NCBI GenBank assembly: GCA_024234735.1
Contig: JACKNV010000005.1
Location: forward strand, 62,001-126,000
Direction: 5' to 3'
Origin: Pseudomonadales bacterium
GTDB taxonomy: Bacteria; Pseudomonadota; Gammaproteobacteria; Pseudomonadales; Halieaceae
DNA: 64,000 bases
Each line of letters opens with the position of its first letter. Positions within the stretch are counted from its first letter, which is position 1. Below the pieces are notes generated by a model. It did no database searches, was not told the origin of the DNA, and saw only the letters and a list, made by a program, of their open reading frames with translations. The position numbers and the translations under genes are program-made. This document shows, in pieces, positions 43,430-53,074 of the stretch.

Positions 43430-44452
43430 TCAAAGATTCTCCTTGCGGAACTGGCGGGGCGGGGAGCCGTGCCAGCGCTTGAAAGCGTGGGTGAAGTTAC
43501 CCGCGTTACTGTAGCCCAGCAGCGCGGCAATTTCCTCAATCGGCAGGCTGCTGGTGGCGAGGTATTCCCGCGCCAGCTGGTAGCGCACCTCCGCCAGCAA
43601 CTGCTGGTAACTGCTGCCCTCGTCGGCGAGGCGGCGGCGCAGGGTGCGGCCGGTCATATGGAGTTTCCCGGCGATGTAGTCGATGTCCGGGAAGTAGCCC
43701 GGCCTGGCCACGATAAGCTGGCGCACCTGCTCCACGAAACCGCCGCGCCTGCTCATGCGCGCCAGCAGCAACTGGCACTGTTGCTGGCAGAGCGCGGAGG
43801 TGTCCGCATCCCGCAGCGGCATGGGGGTGTCCAGCGCCGCGGCCGCCACCCGGATTTCCGAGCGCGGGGCAGCGAAGCTCAGGGTACACCCGAAAAAGCG
43901 CTGGTAGGCCTGGCGCCTGCCCTGGCCGCTGTGCATCAGGGCAACGCCGACGGGCTTGATGGGCGCTAGCTCGTCCGGGTCGGTGCCGACCAGGGCCGCG
44001 GCCAGGTCGCGATCCACATAGTAGGCCAACAGGTCATCGGGGATATCCACCAGGCGGGAGAATTGCACGATGCCGGCGCTGGCCGTCTCCCTGAACTCGA
44101 TGCGAAACAGGGTGAAGCTGAGCGGCCCGTAGGCGCTCAGCAGTTTCAGGGCCTGGCGCAGGGTGGGCGCGCTGAGGAAGGCATACCCGAACAGGCCGTA
44201 GGATTGCAGGTTGTAGGCCTGGCCCAGCTTCAGCCCGAGCAGGGGGTCGGCGCTGAGGCGCAACAGGTTGCGGTGAAAGCGGAATTCCCGGTCCAGGGTA
44301 AACTCGAGTTGCGGGTCCGGGGCCAGCAGGTCCTGCGCGCTGATGCCGGTGCCCGCCAGGCATTGCTCGGCGCTGTAGCCCATGGCCTGCATGGCTCTCA
44401 GGGCGGGTGGCAGGGCCCTGACATGGTGGGCGACATGGATACTGGCGGGCAT
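43430..44452 (-). CDS. AraC family regulator, OruR/arabinose-binding-like N-terminus
   Basis: 340 residues. N-terminal ~220 residues match the domain (PF12625-type) found in OruR/ArgR-like AraC regulators: HVRALPPALRAMQAMGYSAE, LGLKLGQAYNLQSYGLFGYA. The C-terminal DNA-binding domain has DIDYIAGKLHMTGRTLRRRL and SLPIEEIAALLGYSNAGNFT with ending SPPRQFRK. Regulators of this group often control neighbouring oxidation and hydrolysis genes. It is divergent from the monooxygenase gene and followed at 1 bp by the esterase. ATG 44452 gives MPASIHVAHH; a longer frame reaches 44524. Confidence 0.9.
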   Translation of the reverse strand: MPASIHVAHHVRALPPALRAMQAMGYSAEQCLAGTGISAQDLLAPDPQLEFTLDREFRFHRNLLRLSADPLLGLKLGQAYNLQSYGLFGYAFLSAPTLRQALKLLSAYGPLSFTLFRIEFRETASAGIVQFSRLVDIPDDLLAYYVDRDLAAALVGTDPDELAPIKPVGVALMHSGQGRRQAYQRFFGCTLSFAAPRSEIRVAAAALDTPMPLRDADTSALCQQQCQLLLARMSRRGGFVEQVRQLIVARPGYFPDIDYIAGKLHMTGRTLRRRLADEGSSYQQLLAEVRYQLAREYLATSSLPIEEIAALLGYSNAGNFTHAFKRWHGSPPRQFRKENL

Positions 44453-44576
44453 GGGCAAATAGTAGCGCAGTGTCCGGAATTCACAAGTTTTTGTCCTGCT
44501 CAAATATTCGCCAGCGAGCGGCATTCGCCTACAGTGGGACCACTACCACAGCCCGTAGTGGAGGCGAGAGCACATA

Positions 44577-46085
44577 ATGACAAACAACCGCAGAAACCCG
44601 TCGGTGGCCGTTATCGGCGCTGGCATGACCGGCATACTCATGGCCATCCGCCTGCGTGAAGCCGGGATCAGCGACATCACCATCCTCGAGAAAGCCGACA
44701 GGGTCGGCGGCACCTGGCGGGAAAATACCTACCCCGGCGTGGCCTGCGACGTCCCGGCGCATATGTACACCTACTCCTTCAGGGGCAACCCCGAGTGGAG
44801 CCACCGCTTCGCCCACGGCGACGAGATCCAGGCTTACATGGAGCAGGTCGCCGGGGAGTACGGCGTCACCGGGCAGGTGCGCTTCAACGAATCCCTGGAC
44901 AGGTGTCACTATCGCGATGGCAAGTGGCATCTGGTCACCAGCAAGGGCAACACCCTGGTGGTGGATTTCGTGGTGGCGGCCACGGGTATCCTGCATCACC
45001 CGGCCTACCCCGATATACCCGGCCTGGAGACCTACCGGGGCGAGATGTTTCACACCGCGCGCTGGAACCACGACGTCGGCCTGGCGGGCAAGCGCGTGGG
45101 TATTATCGGCACCGGTTCAACCGCGACCCAGGTGATTGCCGAGATTTCCAAAAGCGTCGGCCATCTAACGGTATTCCAGCGCACGCCCCAGTGGGTTTGC
45201 AGCGTGCCCGACAGGACCTACTCCGAGGCGGACAAGGCAAGGCTGCGCGGCAACCAGAAACTGATGGGCAAGTTGTCCGAGCGCTACGCGTTCTTCTTCC
45301 GGCATGTTTTCACCGCGGCGGTCACCGGCAACAGGCTGGCGCATGCCTATGTCAACTGGACCACCCGCCGCAACCTGCGCAAGAGTGTGCGCGACCCCGC
45401 GCTGCGGGCCAAGCTCACCCCGGATTACAAGGTCGGTTGCAAGCGGCTGGTATTCAGCTCGACGTTCTACCAGGCCATGCAGCGTGAGAACGTATACCTG
45501 GAGACCACCGGGATACAGCGTGTGTCCGAGCGGGGCGTGGTCACCACCGACGGCACCGAGCACGAACTGGATGTGCTGATCCTGGCCACCGGCTTCAAGC
45601 CTTTCAATTTCATGCGGCCGATGGACCTGAGCGGCCGCGATGGCCTGTCCATCGACGCGGCCTGGGCCGACAAGGTGCAGGCCTACCGCTCGGTCTGCAT
45701 CCCCGGTTTTCCCAACTTTTTCCTGATGCTGGGGCCCAACACGCCCATCGGCAACTACTCGGTGATCGCCATGAGCGAGGTGCAGGCGAATTATGTGCTG
45801 AAGCTCATCGACCACTGGCGGCAGGGGCGCCTGGCCACGGTCGAGGCCACCGGGGAAGCCAGGGCTAGGTTCAACGCCTACCTCAGGGCCGGCATGGGCA
45901 AGACCGTCTGGGTCGGCGGTTGCCAGAGCTGGTACCTGGACCAGGACGGCGACCCTGCCATGTGGCCCTATTCATGGGAGCAGTGGGTCAAGGAACTGGA
46001 AGAGCCGGAGCTGGATGATTTTCTGCAGGAGGCTCCCGTGCGGAAGTCGCCAGCGGAACTGGAACCTGCGGAAAAAGCGGCCTGA
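44577..46085 (+). CDS. Flavin-containing monooxygenase, Baeyer-Villiger type
   Basis: 502 residues. Seen: FAD motif VAVIGAGMTGILMAIRL (residues about 10-26), GGTWRENTYPGVACDVPAHM, the BVMO fingerprint in YRGEMFHTARWNHD (G-x-x-x-H-T-x-x-W), NADPH motif VGIIGTGSTATQVIAEI, and LILATGFKPFNF. These suit type I BVMOs, which convert ketones to esters or lactones with NADPH and O2. ATG 44577 with GGAG upstream. Divergent from the OruR-like regulator; stop 29 bp from the convergent MBL gene. Confidence 0.9.
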   Translation: MTNNRRNPSVAVIGAGMTGILMAIRLREAGISDITILEKADRVGGTWRENTYPGVACDVPAHMYTYSFRGNPEWSHRFAHGDEIQAYMEQVAGEYGVTGQVRFNESLDRCHYRDGKWHLVTSKGNTLVVDFVVAATGILHHPAYPDIPGLETYRGEMFHTARWNHDVGLAGKRVGIIGTGSTATQVIAEISKSVGHLTVFQRTPQWVCSVPDRTYSEADKARLRGNQKLMGKLSERYAFFFRHVFTAAVTGNRLAHAYVNWTTRRNLRKSVRDPALRAKLTPDYKVGCKRLVFSSTFYQAMQRENVYLETTGIQRVSERGVVTTDGTEHELDVLILATGFKPFNFMRPMDLSGRDGLSIDAAWADKVQAYRSVCIPGFPNFFLMLGPNTPIGNYSVIAMSEVQANYVLKLIDHWRQGRLATVEATGEARARFNAYLRAGMGKTVWVGGCQSWYLDQDGDPAMWPYSWEQWVKELEEPELDDFLQEAPVRKSPAELEPAEKAA

Positions 46086-46114
46086 CCCTGTCGCAGCACC
46101 GGAACCTGCCCGCC

Positions 46115-47230
46115 CTAGCTGGCGGCAGGCGCCCGCGGCGGCGGATGCGGTTCCTCGTCGAAGCCGACTGCCGCGGGGATCTGCCGGTACCAGTCCACGC
46201 CCTGGGGGTCGCGCTCGCGGGTGATGCGGCGCCGGCCCAGCAGGCAGTTGAGGTGGGCCAGGGTCTCGCCAGTGGCCAGGCCCAGTGAGTTTGGCCCGAT
46301 CTCGCGGTTGAACAGGGGCGGGAAGCAGTCGATCGCCCGCTGCGGTTTGTCCAGGTAGGCGAACAGTTCCCGCAGGTCGCGATTGTGGGCCTCGATCAAC
46401 TGGCTCAGACGCACGTGCAGCCCGTAAAAGGGCGCCTCGTGGGCGGGCAGCACCAGCACGTCGTCCGGCAGCATTTCCCGAATCCTGGCGCTGGAAGTCA
46501 GCCACTCGTGCAGCGGGTCGCCCTTGGGTTCGGTGGGGAACACGCTGACGTTGGGGGTGATGCGCGGCAATACCTGGTCACCGGAGATCAGCAGTTTCAG
46601 CGCCGGGCAGTAAAGCGCGGTGTGCTCCGGCGAGTGGCCGCTGCCCACGATCACCTGCCAGTAGCGGTCGCCGATGGTGATGGTTTCCAGGTCCACCAGG
46701 CGGCGGAAGCTTTGCGGCAGCGGCGACACCGCCCGCCCGAAGTTGCCGAACTTGCCCCGGTAGTGCTCCAGTTGGTCGGCGTCGTAGCCCGCCGCGCGGT
46801 AAAAGCGCAGGGCGACCTCCGGCGCATCGCGCCCGGTATCGCCGACCATGGCACGGCACATCAGGAATTCTTCGCGCGACATCCACAGCTCGGCCCCGAA
46901 ACGCTCGACCAGCCAGCCGGCCAGGCCGACGTGGTCGGGGTGCATATGGGTGCAGATAACCCGGTTCACCGGTTTGCCCTGCATCGCCGTGGAAAACAGC
47001 TTTTCCCACAGTTCGCGGGCGTCCGGCAGGTTCAGGCAGGTGTCCACCACCGTCCAGCCATCGCCGTCCTCGAGCAACCAGATGTTGATATGGTTGAGGG
47101 ACATGGGCATGGGGAAGCGTACCCAGTACACGCCCTCGGCAATCCGTTCGGGTTGCCCCGGCGCCGGGTCGACGTCCCGGCCCCAGGGATAGCAGAGGCC
47201 CTTGTAGAGTTCTCTGTTGGGTTCCAGCAT
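46115..47230 (-). CDS. MBL-fold metallo-hydrolase
   Basis: 371 residues. Seen: the two-metal motif CTHMHPDHVGLAGWL (HxHxDH, about residues 96-101), then VGSGHSPEHTALYCP (His ligand), LLISGDQVLPRITP (Asp ligand) and LPAHEAPFYGL. The Trp/Leu-rich start (IAEGVYWVRFPMPMSLNHIN) is typical of the glyoxalase-II-like/thioesterase-like group. The function may be a thioester or lactone hydrolase; the context suggests catabolism. ATG 47230 has GAGAGG upstream. Arylsulfatase follows upstream on the same strand. Confidence 0.87.
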   Translation of the reverse strand: MLEPNRELYKGLCYPWGRDVDPAPGQPERIAEGVYWVRFPMPMSLNHINIWLLEDGDGWTVVDTCLNLPDARELWEKLFSTAMQGKPVNRVICTHMHPDHVGLAGWLVERFGAELWMSREEFLMCRAMVGDTGRDAPEVALRFYRAAGYDADQLEHYRGKFGNFGRAVSPLPQSFRRLVDLETITIGDRYWQVIVGSGHSPEHTALYCPALKLLISGDQVLPRITPNVSVFPTEPKGDPLHEWLTSSARIREMLPDDVLVLPAHEAPFYGLHVRLSQLIEAHNRDLRELFAYLDKPQRAIDCFPPLFNREIGPNSLGLATGETLAHLNCLLGRRRITRERDPQGVDWYRQIPAAVGFDEEPHPPPRAPAAS

Positions 47231-47315
47231 CGGGCCTCTCCAGGCAGCGCTATACGGGGCGCCCATGGTCGGCCTTCGCGGGCCGCTTGTCCAGAGCCGC
47301 CCCGGTCGGCAGCGG

Positions 47316-48872
47316 TCAGGGCGCGGCCGTCTTGCCCGGCACCGCGCTGCCCATGGCCCGCATCTGCAGCATTTGCTGCATCTGTTGCATCATCCTGTCG
47401 ATGGTGAAGCTGGCAGTGGGCTGGCGCGGCGGAAATTCGCGGAACGTCATCAGGAACTTGCCCACTTCCTGCTGGGTGGGTATGAACAGCCACAGCTGGT
47501 CGGCGTAAAAGCGCCCGTACATGCCCGATTCGAGGGACTCTTCATAGGGGTCGCTGCGCAGGTTGACGATGCGGGGAAAGTTCAGGGGTTCCCGCGGCCC
47601 TGCCCAGCCTTCCGGCTGGAAGGCGAAGTGGATTTTCCAATCGTTCCAGCGCAGGGCGTTGAAGCCGGCGTTGTCGTCGAAGTAGTAGATGGTTTCCCGC
47701 ACACCCGGCCCGGTACCGGCCAGCAGTGCGCTCTGGTCGTAGCCATCCAGGTGCACCTTGAAGGTTTTGTCGCCGGCCCGGTAGCCCGCCTTCAGCTTGT
47801 CGCCGATGCCCGGTTCCCCGGCCGCGGCCAGCAGGGTGGGCAGCCAGTCCTGGTGGGAGAAGATATCGTTGATGACGGTCCCCGGCTTGACGGTTCCCGG
47901 CCAGCGAACCAGCGCCGGCACCCGGAAGCCGCCCTCCCAGGTAGACCCTTTCTCGCCGCGAAAAGGCTCGGCGCCGCCGTCGGGATAGGTGTTGGTCTGG
48001 GAGCCGTTATCGGTGCTGTAGATGACGATGGTGTTGTCGGCAATGTCCAGTTTATCCAACTCGTCCAGCAGCAGGCCCACGTGGTAGTCGTGCTCCATCA
48101 GGCCGTCGGCGTACAGGCCGTAGCCGGACTTGCCCTGCCATTTCGGAGCCAGCCGGGTCCAAACATGCATGCGGGTGGAGTTGAACCAGACGAAAAAGGG
48201 CTTGTCTTCGGCATGGGCTTTTTCGATGAAGCGGATTGCGGCGTCGGTAAACTCCTGGTCTATGACTTCCATACGCTTGCGGGTGAGCGGGCCGGTGTCC
48301 TCGATCTTGCCGTCGGCGTAGGAATGGATCACGCCGCGCGGCGCGAAGCGCTTGTGAAAGGCCGGATCCTTGGGATAGAAGTAGGTTTCCGGCTCCTCCT
48401 CGGCGTTCAGGTGGTACAGGTTGCCGAAAAACTCGTCGAAACCGTGGTTGGTCGGCAGGAATTCGTCTTTGTCCCCCAGGTGGTTCTTGCCGAACTGCGC
48501 GGTGACGTATCCCAGGGGCTTCAGCAGTTCGGCGATGGTGGGGTCTTCGGCCTGCAGGCCGATTTCCGCGCCGGGCATCCCGACCTTGAGCAGGCCGGTG
48601 CGCAGTGGGTGCTGGCCGGTAATGAACGCCGAGCGTCCGGCGGTGCAGCTCTGTTCGCCGTAGTAGTCGGTGAACAGGGCGCCTTCGTTGGCGATGCGGT
48701 CTATGTTGGGTGTGCTGCCACCGAGCATGCCGCGGTGATAGGCGCTGAGGTTGGACCAGCCGATATCATCACCCCATATCACCAGGATGTTGGGCTTATC
48801 GGGCTTCGCCTGTACGCCGGTGCAGATAGCTGCCAGCAGCAGCGCTCCCAGCCAATGCCAACAGTTTCTCAT
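47316..48872 (-). CDS. Arylsulfatase (type I, formylglycine-dependent)
   Basis: 518 residues with a cleavable signal peptide (LGALLLAAICTGVQA). The catalytic Cys76 lies in CTAGR (C-x-A-x-R), the motif converted to formylglycine by FGE, followed by SAFITGQHPLRTGL. Metal ligands are visible in ILVIWGDDIGWSN and YSTDNGSQTN. The protein acts in the periplasm on sulfate esters. An FGE gene is not in the window, so maturation depends on one elsewhere. Position next to an acyl-CoA ligase and BVMO suggests release of sulfated cyclic compounds for use as carbon source (inference). Confidence 0.93.
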   Translation of the reverse strand: MRNCWHWLGALLLAAICTGVQAKPDKPNILVIWGDDIGWSNLSAYHRGMLGGSTPNIDRIANEGALFTDYYGEQSCTAGRSAFITGQHPLRTGLLKVGMPGAEIGLQAEDPTIAELLKPLGYVTAQFGKNHLGDKDEFLPTNHGFDEFFGNLYHLNAEEEPETYFYPKDPAFHKRFAPRGVIHSYADGKIEDTGPLTRKRMEVIDQEFTDAAIRFIEKAHAEDKPFFVWFNSTRMHVWTRLAPKWQGKSGYGLYADGLMEHDYHVGLLLDELDKLDIADNTIVIYSTDNGSQTNTYPDGGAEPFRGEKGSTWEGGFRVPALVRWPGTVKPGTVINDIFSHQDWLPTLLAAAGEPGIGDKLKAGYRAGDKTFKVHLDGYDQSALLAGTGPGVRETIYYFDDNAGFNALRWNDWKIHFAFQPEGWAGPREPLNFPRIVNLRSDPYEESLESGMYGRFYADQLWLFIPTQQEVGKFLMTFREFPPRQPTASFTIDRMMQQMQQMLQMRAMGSAVPGKTAAP

Positions 48873-48884
48873 GCTAGAACTCCT

Positions 48885-50465
48885 TTAGTTTACGCTGCGT
48901 TCGCTGCTCGCCCAGTAGCGGGCGCGCAGCGCTTTTTTGTCCGGCTTGCCCACCGGGGTGAGCGGTATGGCGTCGACGAAATCGACGGATTTCGGGGCCT
49001 GCACCGAACCCTTGGCGGATCTGACCGCGGCCTGCAGGGCCTCGGCCAATTCCTCTCCAGGCTCGAAGCCGGGCCGCGGCACTATCACCGCCTTGACCGC
49101 TTCGCCCCATTTTTCATCCGGCACACCGATCACCGCGACCTGGGCGACTGCGGCCTGCGCGGCCAGCACGTCTTCCACTTCGCGGGGAAAGACGTTGAAT
49201 CCACCGCTGACGATCATGTCCTTGGTGCGGTCGACAATGTACAGGAAACCCTCCTCGTCCAGCCTGCCCACATCGCCGGTATGCAGCCAGCCGCCGGCAA
49301 AGGCCTCGGCGGTTTCCTCCGGCATATCCTTGTAGCCTTTCATCACCAGCGGGCCGCGCACGCAGATTTCCCCGGCTTCGCCGCGGGCTACCGGCTTCCC
49401 GTCGCCGTCCAGCAGGGCCATGTGCATCCACGGGGTGGGGCGGCCGCAGGACGCCAGCCGTTGCGGCTTGGCCGGGTCGTGGTCGGCTTTCTTCAGGTTG
49501 GCGAGCACCATCGGAGCCTCGGACTGGCCGAAGAACTGGTAGAAGATCGGGCCCCACTTCTCGATGCCTTCGGCGAGGCGCGCGGCGCTCATGGGCGAGG
49601 CGCCGTAGAAGATGGTTTCCATGCTCGACATGTCGGCGCTGGCCGAGCGCGGCGAATCCAGCAGGAAGTAGAGCATGACCGGCACCAGCATGGTACAGGT
49701 GATGCGGTGCCGCGCCACCGTGTCGAAGAACGTGTCGGGAGTGAAACCCTGCATCACGTAAAAGGCGCCGCCCTTTTGCAGTACCGGGATGAAAAAGGCC
49801 GCCGCCGCGTGTGACAGCGGGGTGGCGATCAGCATGCGCAGTTCGTCCGGGAACTCCCACTCGGCCATCTGTATCTGGGTCATGTAGGCGGTCACGCTGT
49901 GGGTGCTCATCACCCCCTTTGGCCTGCCGGTGGTGCCGCCGGTAAAGTTGATCGAGGAGAGATCGCCCGGCCCGATGTCCGGTGCCGTCAGGGGCTGCGG
50001 CGAGAAGCCGGCGGCGAGGGCGAGGTAGTCCTCGCCGATTTCGGTGGGGCCGAATGCCAGCAGGTTTTTCAAGCCCGGTACCCGCTTTGCCAGGGCGGCG
50101 GCGTGGGCCTCGAAAACCGCGGCATCGTAGATCAGGGTATCGATGTCCGCCGCCTCGAGCACGTAGGCGTGATCTTCCAGGGAGCCCAGCGGGTGCAGCG
50201 GCGTGCCGATGCAGCCGGTAAGTTGCATGGCGGCGATATTCGACAGCACTTCCGGGCGGTTCGCCGAGATGACCGCGACCCGGCTGCCGACTCCCAGCCC
50301 CCTGGCCTGCAGGGCCTGTACCAGCTGGCTGGTTTGCTCGCGCACCTCCCGGTAGGAGGCCACCTTGTCCCCCAGGAACAGGCACGGTTCCGCCTCGTAG
50401 CGATTGAGCCCCTCGATGAGCAGGTGTGGCATGAGAGGCGGCTGGTGCAGCGTGTCGTTGTTCAT
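48885..50465 (-). CDS. Acyl-CoA synthetase (AMP-forming)
   Basis: 526 residues of the ANL superfamily. Seen: the phosphate-binding loop SSINFTGGTTGRPKGVMSTH, FYQFFGQSEAPMVLANL, the ATP motif GWLHTGDVGRLDEEGFLYIVDRTKD (quoted in parts: WLHTGDVG, YIVDRTKD), and the C-terminal LTPVGKPDKKAL with the adenylation Lys. It activates a carboxylic acid with ATP and CoA. ATG 50465 has GGAGAA upstream; a longer frame to 50537 lacks it. It is upstream of the arylsulfatase with 12 bp between, so co-transcribed. Confidence 0.92.
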   Translation of the reverse strand: MNNDTLHQPPLMPHLLIEGLNRYEAEPCLFLGDKVASYREVREQTSQLVQALQARGLGVGSRVAVISANRPEVLSNIAAMQLTGCIGTPLHPLGSLEDHAYVLEAADIDTLIYDAAVFEAHAAALAKRVPGLKNLLAFGPTEIGEDYLALAAGFSPQPLTAPDIGPGDLSSINFTGGTTGRPKGVMSTHSVTAYMTQIQMAEWEFPDELRMLIATPLSHAAAAFFIPVLQKGGAFYVMQGFTPDTFFDTVARHRITCTMLVPVMLYFLLDSPRSASADMSSMETIFYGASPMSAARLAEGIEKWGPIFYQFFGQSEAPMVLANLKKADHDPAKPQRLASCGRPTPWMHMALLDGDGKPVARGEAGEICVRGPLVMKGYKDMPEETAEAFAGGWLHTGDVGRLDEEGFLYIVDRTKDMIVSGGFNVFPREVEDVLAAQAAVAQVAVIGVPDEKWGEAVKAVIVPRPGFEPGEELAEALQAAVRSAKGSVQAPKSVDFVDAIPLTPVGKPDKKALRARYWASSERSVN

Positions 50466-50669
50466 GGGTTCTCCGCGGTGTGCAGCCGGATGACAGTGCC
50501 CGGTACTGTACACCGGATCGCCCTTGACGATGTGCAACCCGGGCCAATGGTCGCAGGCGGTTTAATATACTGCCTGCGGGTTTGCCCGATGGGCGGGCTG
50601 GCGGGCTGTAATCGGCTATGATGCATTATTCAGGGTGCGGGACAGCGCTGCCGAAACGGGCACGGGAAC

Positions 50670-52511
50670 ATGGCCAAGAGATCTTTATGCAGGAACCTGC
50701 TGTGGTGGGCGGTATCGATGGGCTGCCTGCAGGCGTGCGACAGCGCACCGGCGCCGGACGCCTCTGGGGTCGCCGCCGCCGGCGGGCACCCCGTGGCTGA
50801 ACTGGGAGGAGGCGGCAGGCCGGTCGGCGCGGCCTACAGTCGCAGCGCGGTATACGGCCGCAACGGCATGGCCGCCACGGCCCAGCCGCTGGTTTCCCAG
50901 GTGGCGCTGGACATTCTCCAGGCGGGCGGCACCGCGGTGGATGCGGCCATTGCCGCCAATGCCGCCCTGGGTTTGATGGAGCCCACTGGCTGCGGAATCG
51001 GCGGCGATATGTTTGTCCTCGTCTGGGACCCGCAGTCCCGGCAGTTGTACGGCTACAATGGCTCCGGGCGCTCGCCCCTGGGGCTCAGTCTCGAACAGCT
51101 CCAGGAGCGGCTGGCAGCGATGAAGGCCGGGGGTGAGCTGCCCGCGGACTCCCGCGGCATTCCCTCCATGGGGCCGCTGCCGGTAACCGTGCCGGGCACG
51201 GTGGATGGCTGGTTTGCGATTCACGAGCGGTTTGGCAGGCTGCCCATGTCGCAGTTGCTGGCACCGGCGGTCGCCTACGCGCGCGAGGGCTTTCCGGTGT
51301 CCCCCGTCATCGCCTATTACCTGGAGCGCAACCGCCTGGCCTTCGACCGGGAGCTGGCAGGCAGCGATTTGCTGGCCAGTATCTACGCCACCTGGTACCC
51401 GCAGGGGCGCGCCCCGGTCGCCGGGGAGATGCTGCGCAACCCGGATCTGGCCGATACCCTGGAGGCTATCGGCCGTGGCGGGCGCGAGGCGTTCTACCGA
51501 GGCGAGCTGGCGCAACGGCTGGACCGCTATTTCCGGCGCGTGGGCGCAGCCCTGCGCTATGCCGATCTCGCCGCCCACCACGGCGAGTGGGTGCAGCCGG
51601 CCGGCGTGAGCTATCGCGGTTACCAGTTGTACGAACTGCCCCCCAACGGCCAGGGCTTCGCCGCCCTGCAGATGCTGAACATTCTGCAACAGGTCGACCT
51701 GAGCCAATGGCCGCGGGATTCCGCCCAGGTCTTTCACTACATGATCGAGGCCAAGCGCCTGGCATTCGAGGATGTCGCCCGCTACTACGCCGACCCCGAC
51801 CATGCCGACATTCCCCTGCAGGGGCTGTTATCTCAAGAGTACGCCGCGCGGCGCTTTGCGCTGATCGACCCGGCCCGTGCCGCGGCTGATTACCCGCCGG
51901 GGGAGCCGGTGCTGGAAGGCGAGGGCGACACCACCTACCTCAGCGTCGCCGACAGGAGCGGCATGATGGTGTCGCTGATCCAGTCCAACTACCGGGGTAT
52001 GGGCTCGGGGCTGGTGCCCGACGACATGGGTTTCATGCTGCAGGATCGCGGTGAGCTGTTCTCCCTTGAGCCCGGCCACCCGAACGTTTACGCCCCGGGC
52101 AAGCGTCCCTTCCACACCATCATCCCGGCATTCCTGATGAAGGACGGCGAGCCGCTGATGAGCTTCGGCCTGATGGGCGGCTCCATGCAGCCCCAGGGGC
52201 ATGTACAGGTTCTGGTGAACATGATCGACTACGGCATGGATATTCAGCAGGCCGGGGATGCCGCGCGTTTCCTGCACCAGGGGGGTCGCCAGCCCACCGG
52301 CATCGATGAGGACAGCCTGGGCGTCGTCTATGTCGAGCCCGGGGTGAGCGAGTCCACTATCGCGGAGTTGCGGGCCATGGGCCACCGGGTGGAGGTCGAT
52401 GCCAGCGGCGTGCGCTTCGGCGGCTACCAGGCTATCGCCGTGGATCCCGCCACCGGGGTCTACGCAGGTGCCACCGAGATGCGCAAGGACGGTACCGTCA
52501 GCGCTTACTGA
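50670..52511 (+). CDS. ggt: Gamma-glutamyltransferase
   Basis: 613 residues, lipoprotein signal (WWAVSMGCLQAC, Cys about 23). Seen: AATAQPLVSQVALDILQAGG, EPTGCGIGGDMFVLVW, the processing site before Thr in EGDTTYLSVADRSG (Thr near 420), and MGGSMQPQGHVQVLVNMIDY. Ggt is self-cleaved and transfers or hydrolyses gamma-glutamyl groups from glutathione in the periplasm. The residue after the TT pair is Tyr instead of the usual His. Downstream on the other strand is a peptide transporter, possibly to take up the resulting dipeptides. A leader ATG 50670 lies after CGGGAAC. Confidence 0.9.
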   Translation: MAKRSLCRNLLWWAVSMGCLQACDSAPAPDASGVAAAGGHPVAELGGGGRPVGAAYSRSAVYGRNGMAATAQPLVSQVALDILQAGGTAVDAAIAANAALGLMEPTGCGIGGDMFVLVWDPQSRQLYGYNGSGRSPLGLSLEQLQERLAAMKAGGELPADSRGIPSMGPLPVTVPGTVDGWFAIHERFGRLPMSQLLAPAVAYAREGFPVSPVIAYYLERNRLAFDRELAGSDLLASIYATWYPQGRAPVAGEMLRNPDLADTLEAIGRGGREAFYRGELAQRLDRYFRRVGAALRYADLAAHHGEWVQPAGVSYRGYQLYELPPNGQGFAALQMLNILQQVDLSQWPRDSAQVFHYMIEAKRLAFEDVARYYADPDHADIPLQGLLSQEYAARRFALIDPARAAADYPPGEPVLEGEGDTTYLSVADRSGMMVSLIQSNYRGMGSGLVPDDMGFMLQDRGELFSLEPGHPNVYAPGKRPFHTIIPAFLMKDGEPLMSFGLMGGSMQPQGHVQVLVNMIDYGMDIQQAGDAARFLHQGGRQPTGIDEDSLGVVYVEPGVSESTIAELRAMGHRVEVDASGVRFGGYQAIAVDPATGVYAGATEMRKDGTVSAY

Positions 52512-52526
52512 ACGACCCGCGCCCGC

Positions 52527-53060
52527 TCACTGCACCAGGTTGCGCACCGCGGTGTGGCCATCGCAGTCGGGCTGGCTGAGAAAGGTTTCCGAGGAGTCGA
52601 CCAGGGCGACGTGCTCTAGGAAGGAGCGCCCCAGCAGGATGGCGTAGTTGAATTTGCCGCGGTCGGCGAGACTGAACTCGGCGCGGTAGATCTGGTGGTA
52701 CAGGCAGATTTCCTGGGCGACCACCGGTCGCGTGACAGCCGGTGCACCGTGCCGTTTGATATCCACCTCGCGCACCAGCGGGGCCTCCAGGCGCAGGGTT
52801 CGCTCTGCGCCGCTGTCCAGGTCCTCGTCGGTGAAATCGAAGCGCACCCAGGGCTCGCCGTCGCGGGTGAACGGTTCGATATTGGTGGCCTGCATGGAGG
52901 AGGTTCTGGCCCCCGGGTCGAGCTTGGTCTTGATGCGCATGCCCGATTGCATGAACTGGGAAGTCTCCAGCCATCCCAGGATCATCTTCGGCGCGCGCTC
53001 CCCGGCTGTTGCCAGCGCGGGCAGCAGGGCGAGCAACAGGGTGGCCAGGGCGGGTTTCAT
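52527..53060 (-). CDS. RimK-associated retropepsin-like (ATP-dependent zinc protease family) protein
   Basis: 177 residues with a signal peptide (LATLLLALLPALATAGE). Seen: ILGWLETSQFMQSGMRIKTK, then LDPGARTSSMQATNIEPF, the aspartyl-protease-like D-x-G-A-x-T-S-S motif, and ILLGRSFLEHVALVDSSETF. This fits the family often called 'ATP-dependent zinc protease' (RimK-associated, RimB-like fold), which is a retropepsin-like domain. This copy is exported. It follows the peptide ABC transporter ATPase by 14 bp on the same strand and is likely its operon end. Confidence 0.8.
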   Translation of the reverse strand: MKPALATLLLALLPALATAGERAPKMILGWLETSQFMQSGMRIKTKLDPGARTSSMQATNIEPFTRDGEPWVRFDFTDEDLDSGAERTLRLEAPLVREVDIKRHGAPAVTRPVVAQEICLYHQIYRAEFSLADRGKFNYAILLGRSFLEHVALVDSSETFLSQPDCDGHTAVRNLVQ

Positions 53061-53074
53061 CGCTGTGCTCCGGC

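Noticed and set aside
47217..49814. An 865-codon plus-strand open frame across the MBL, arylsulfatase and acyl-CoA ligase genes
   Set aside because: It runs antisense to three conserved genes, has no recognisable domain and is explained by codon bias.
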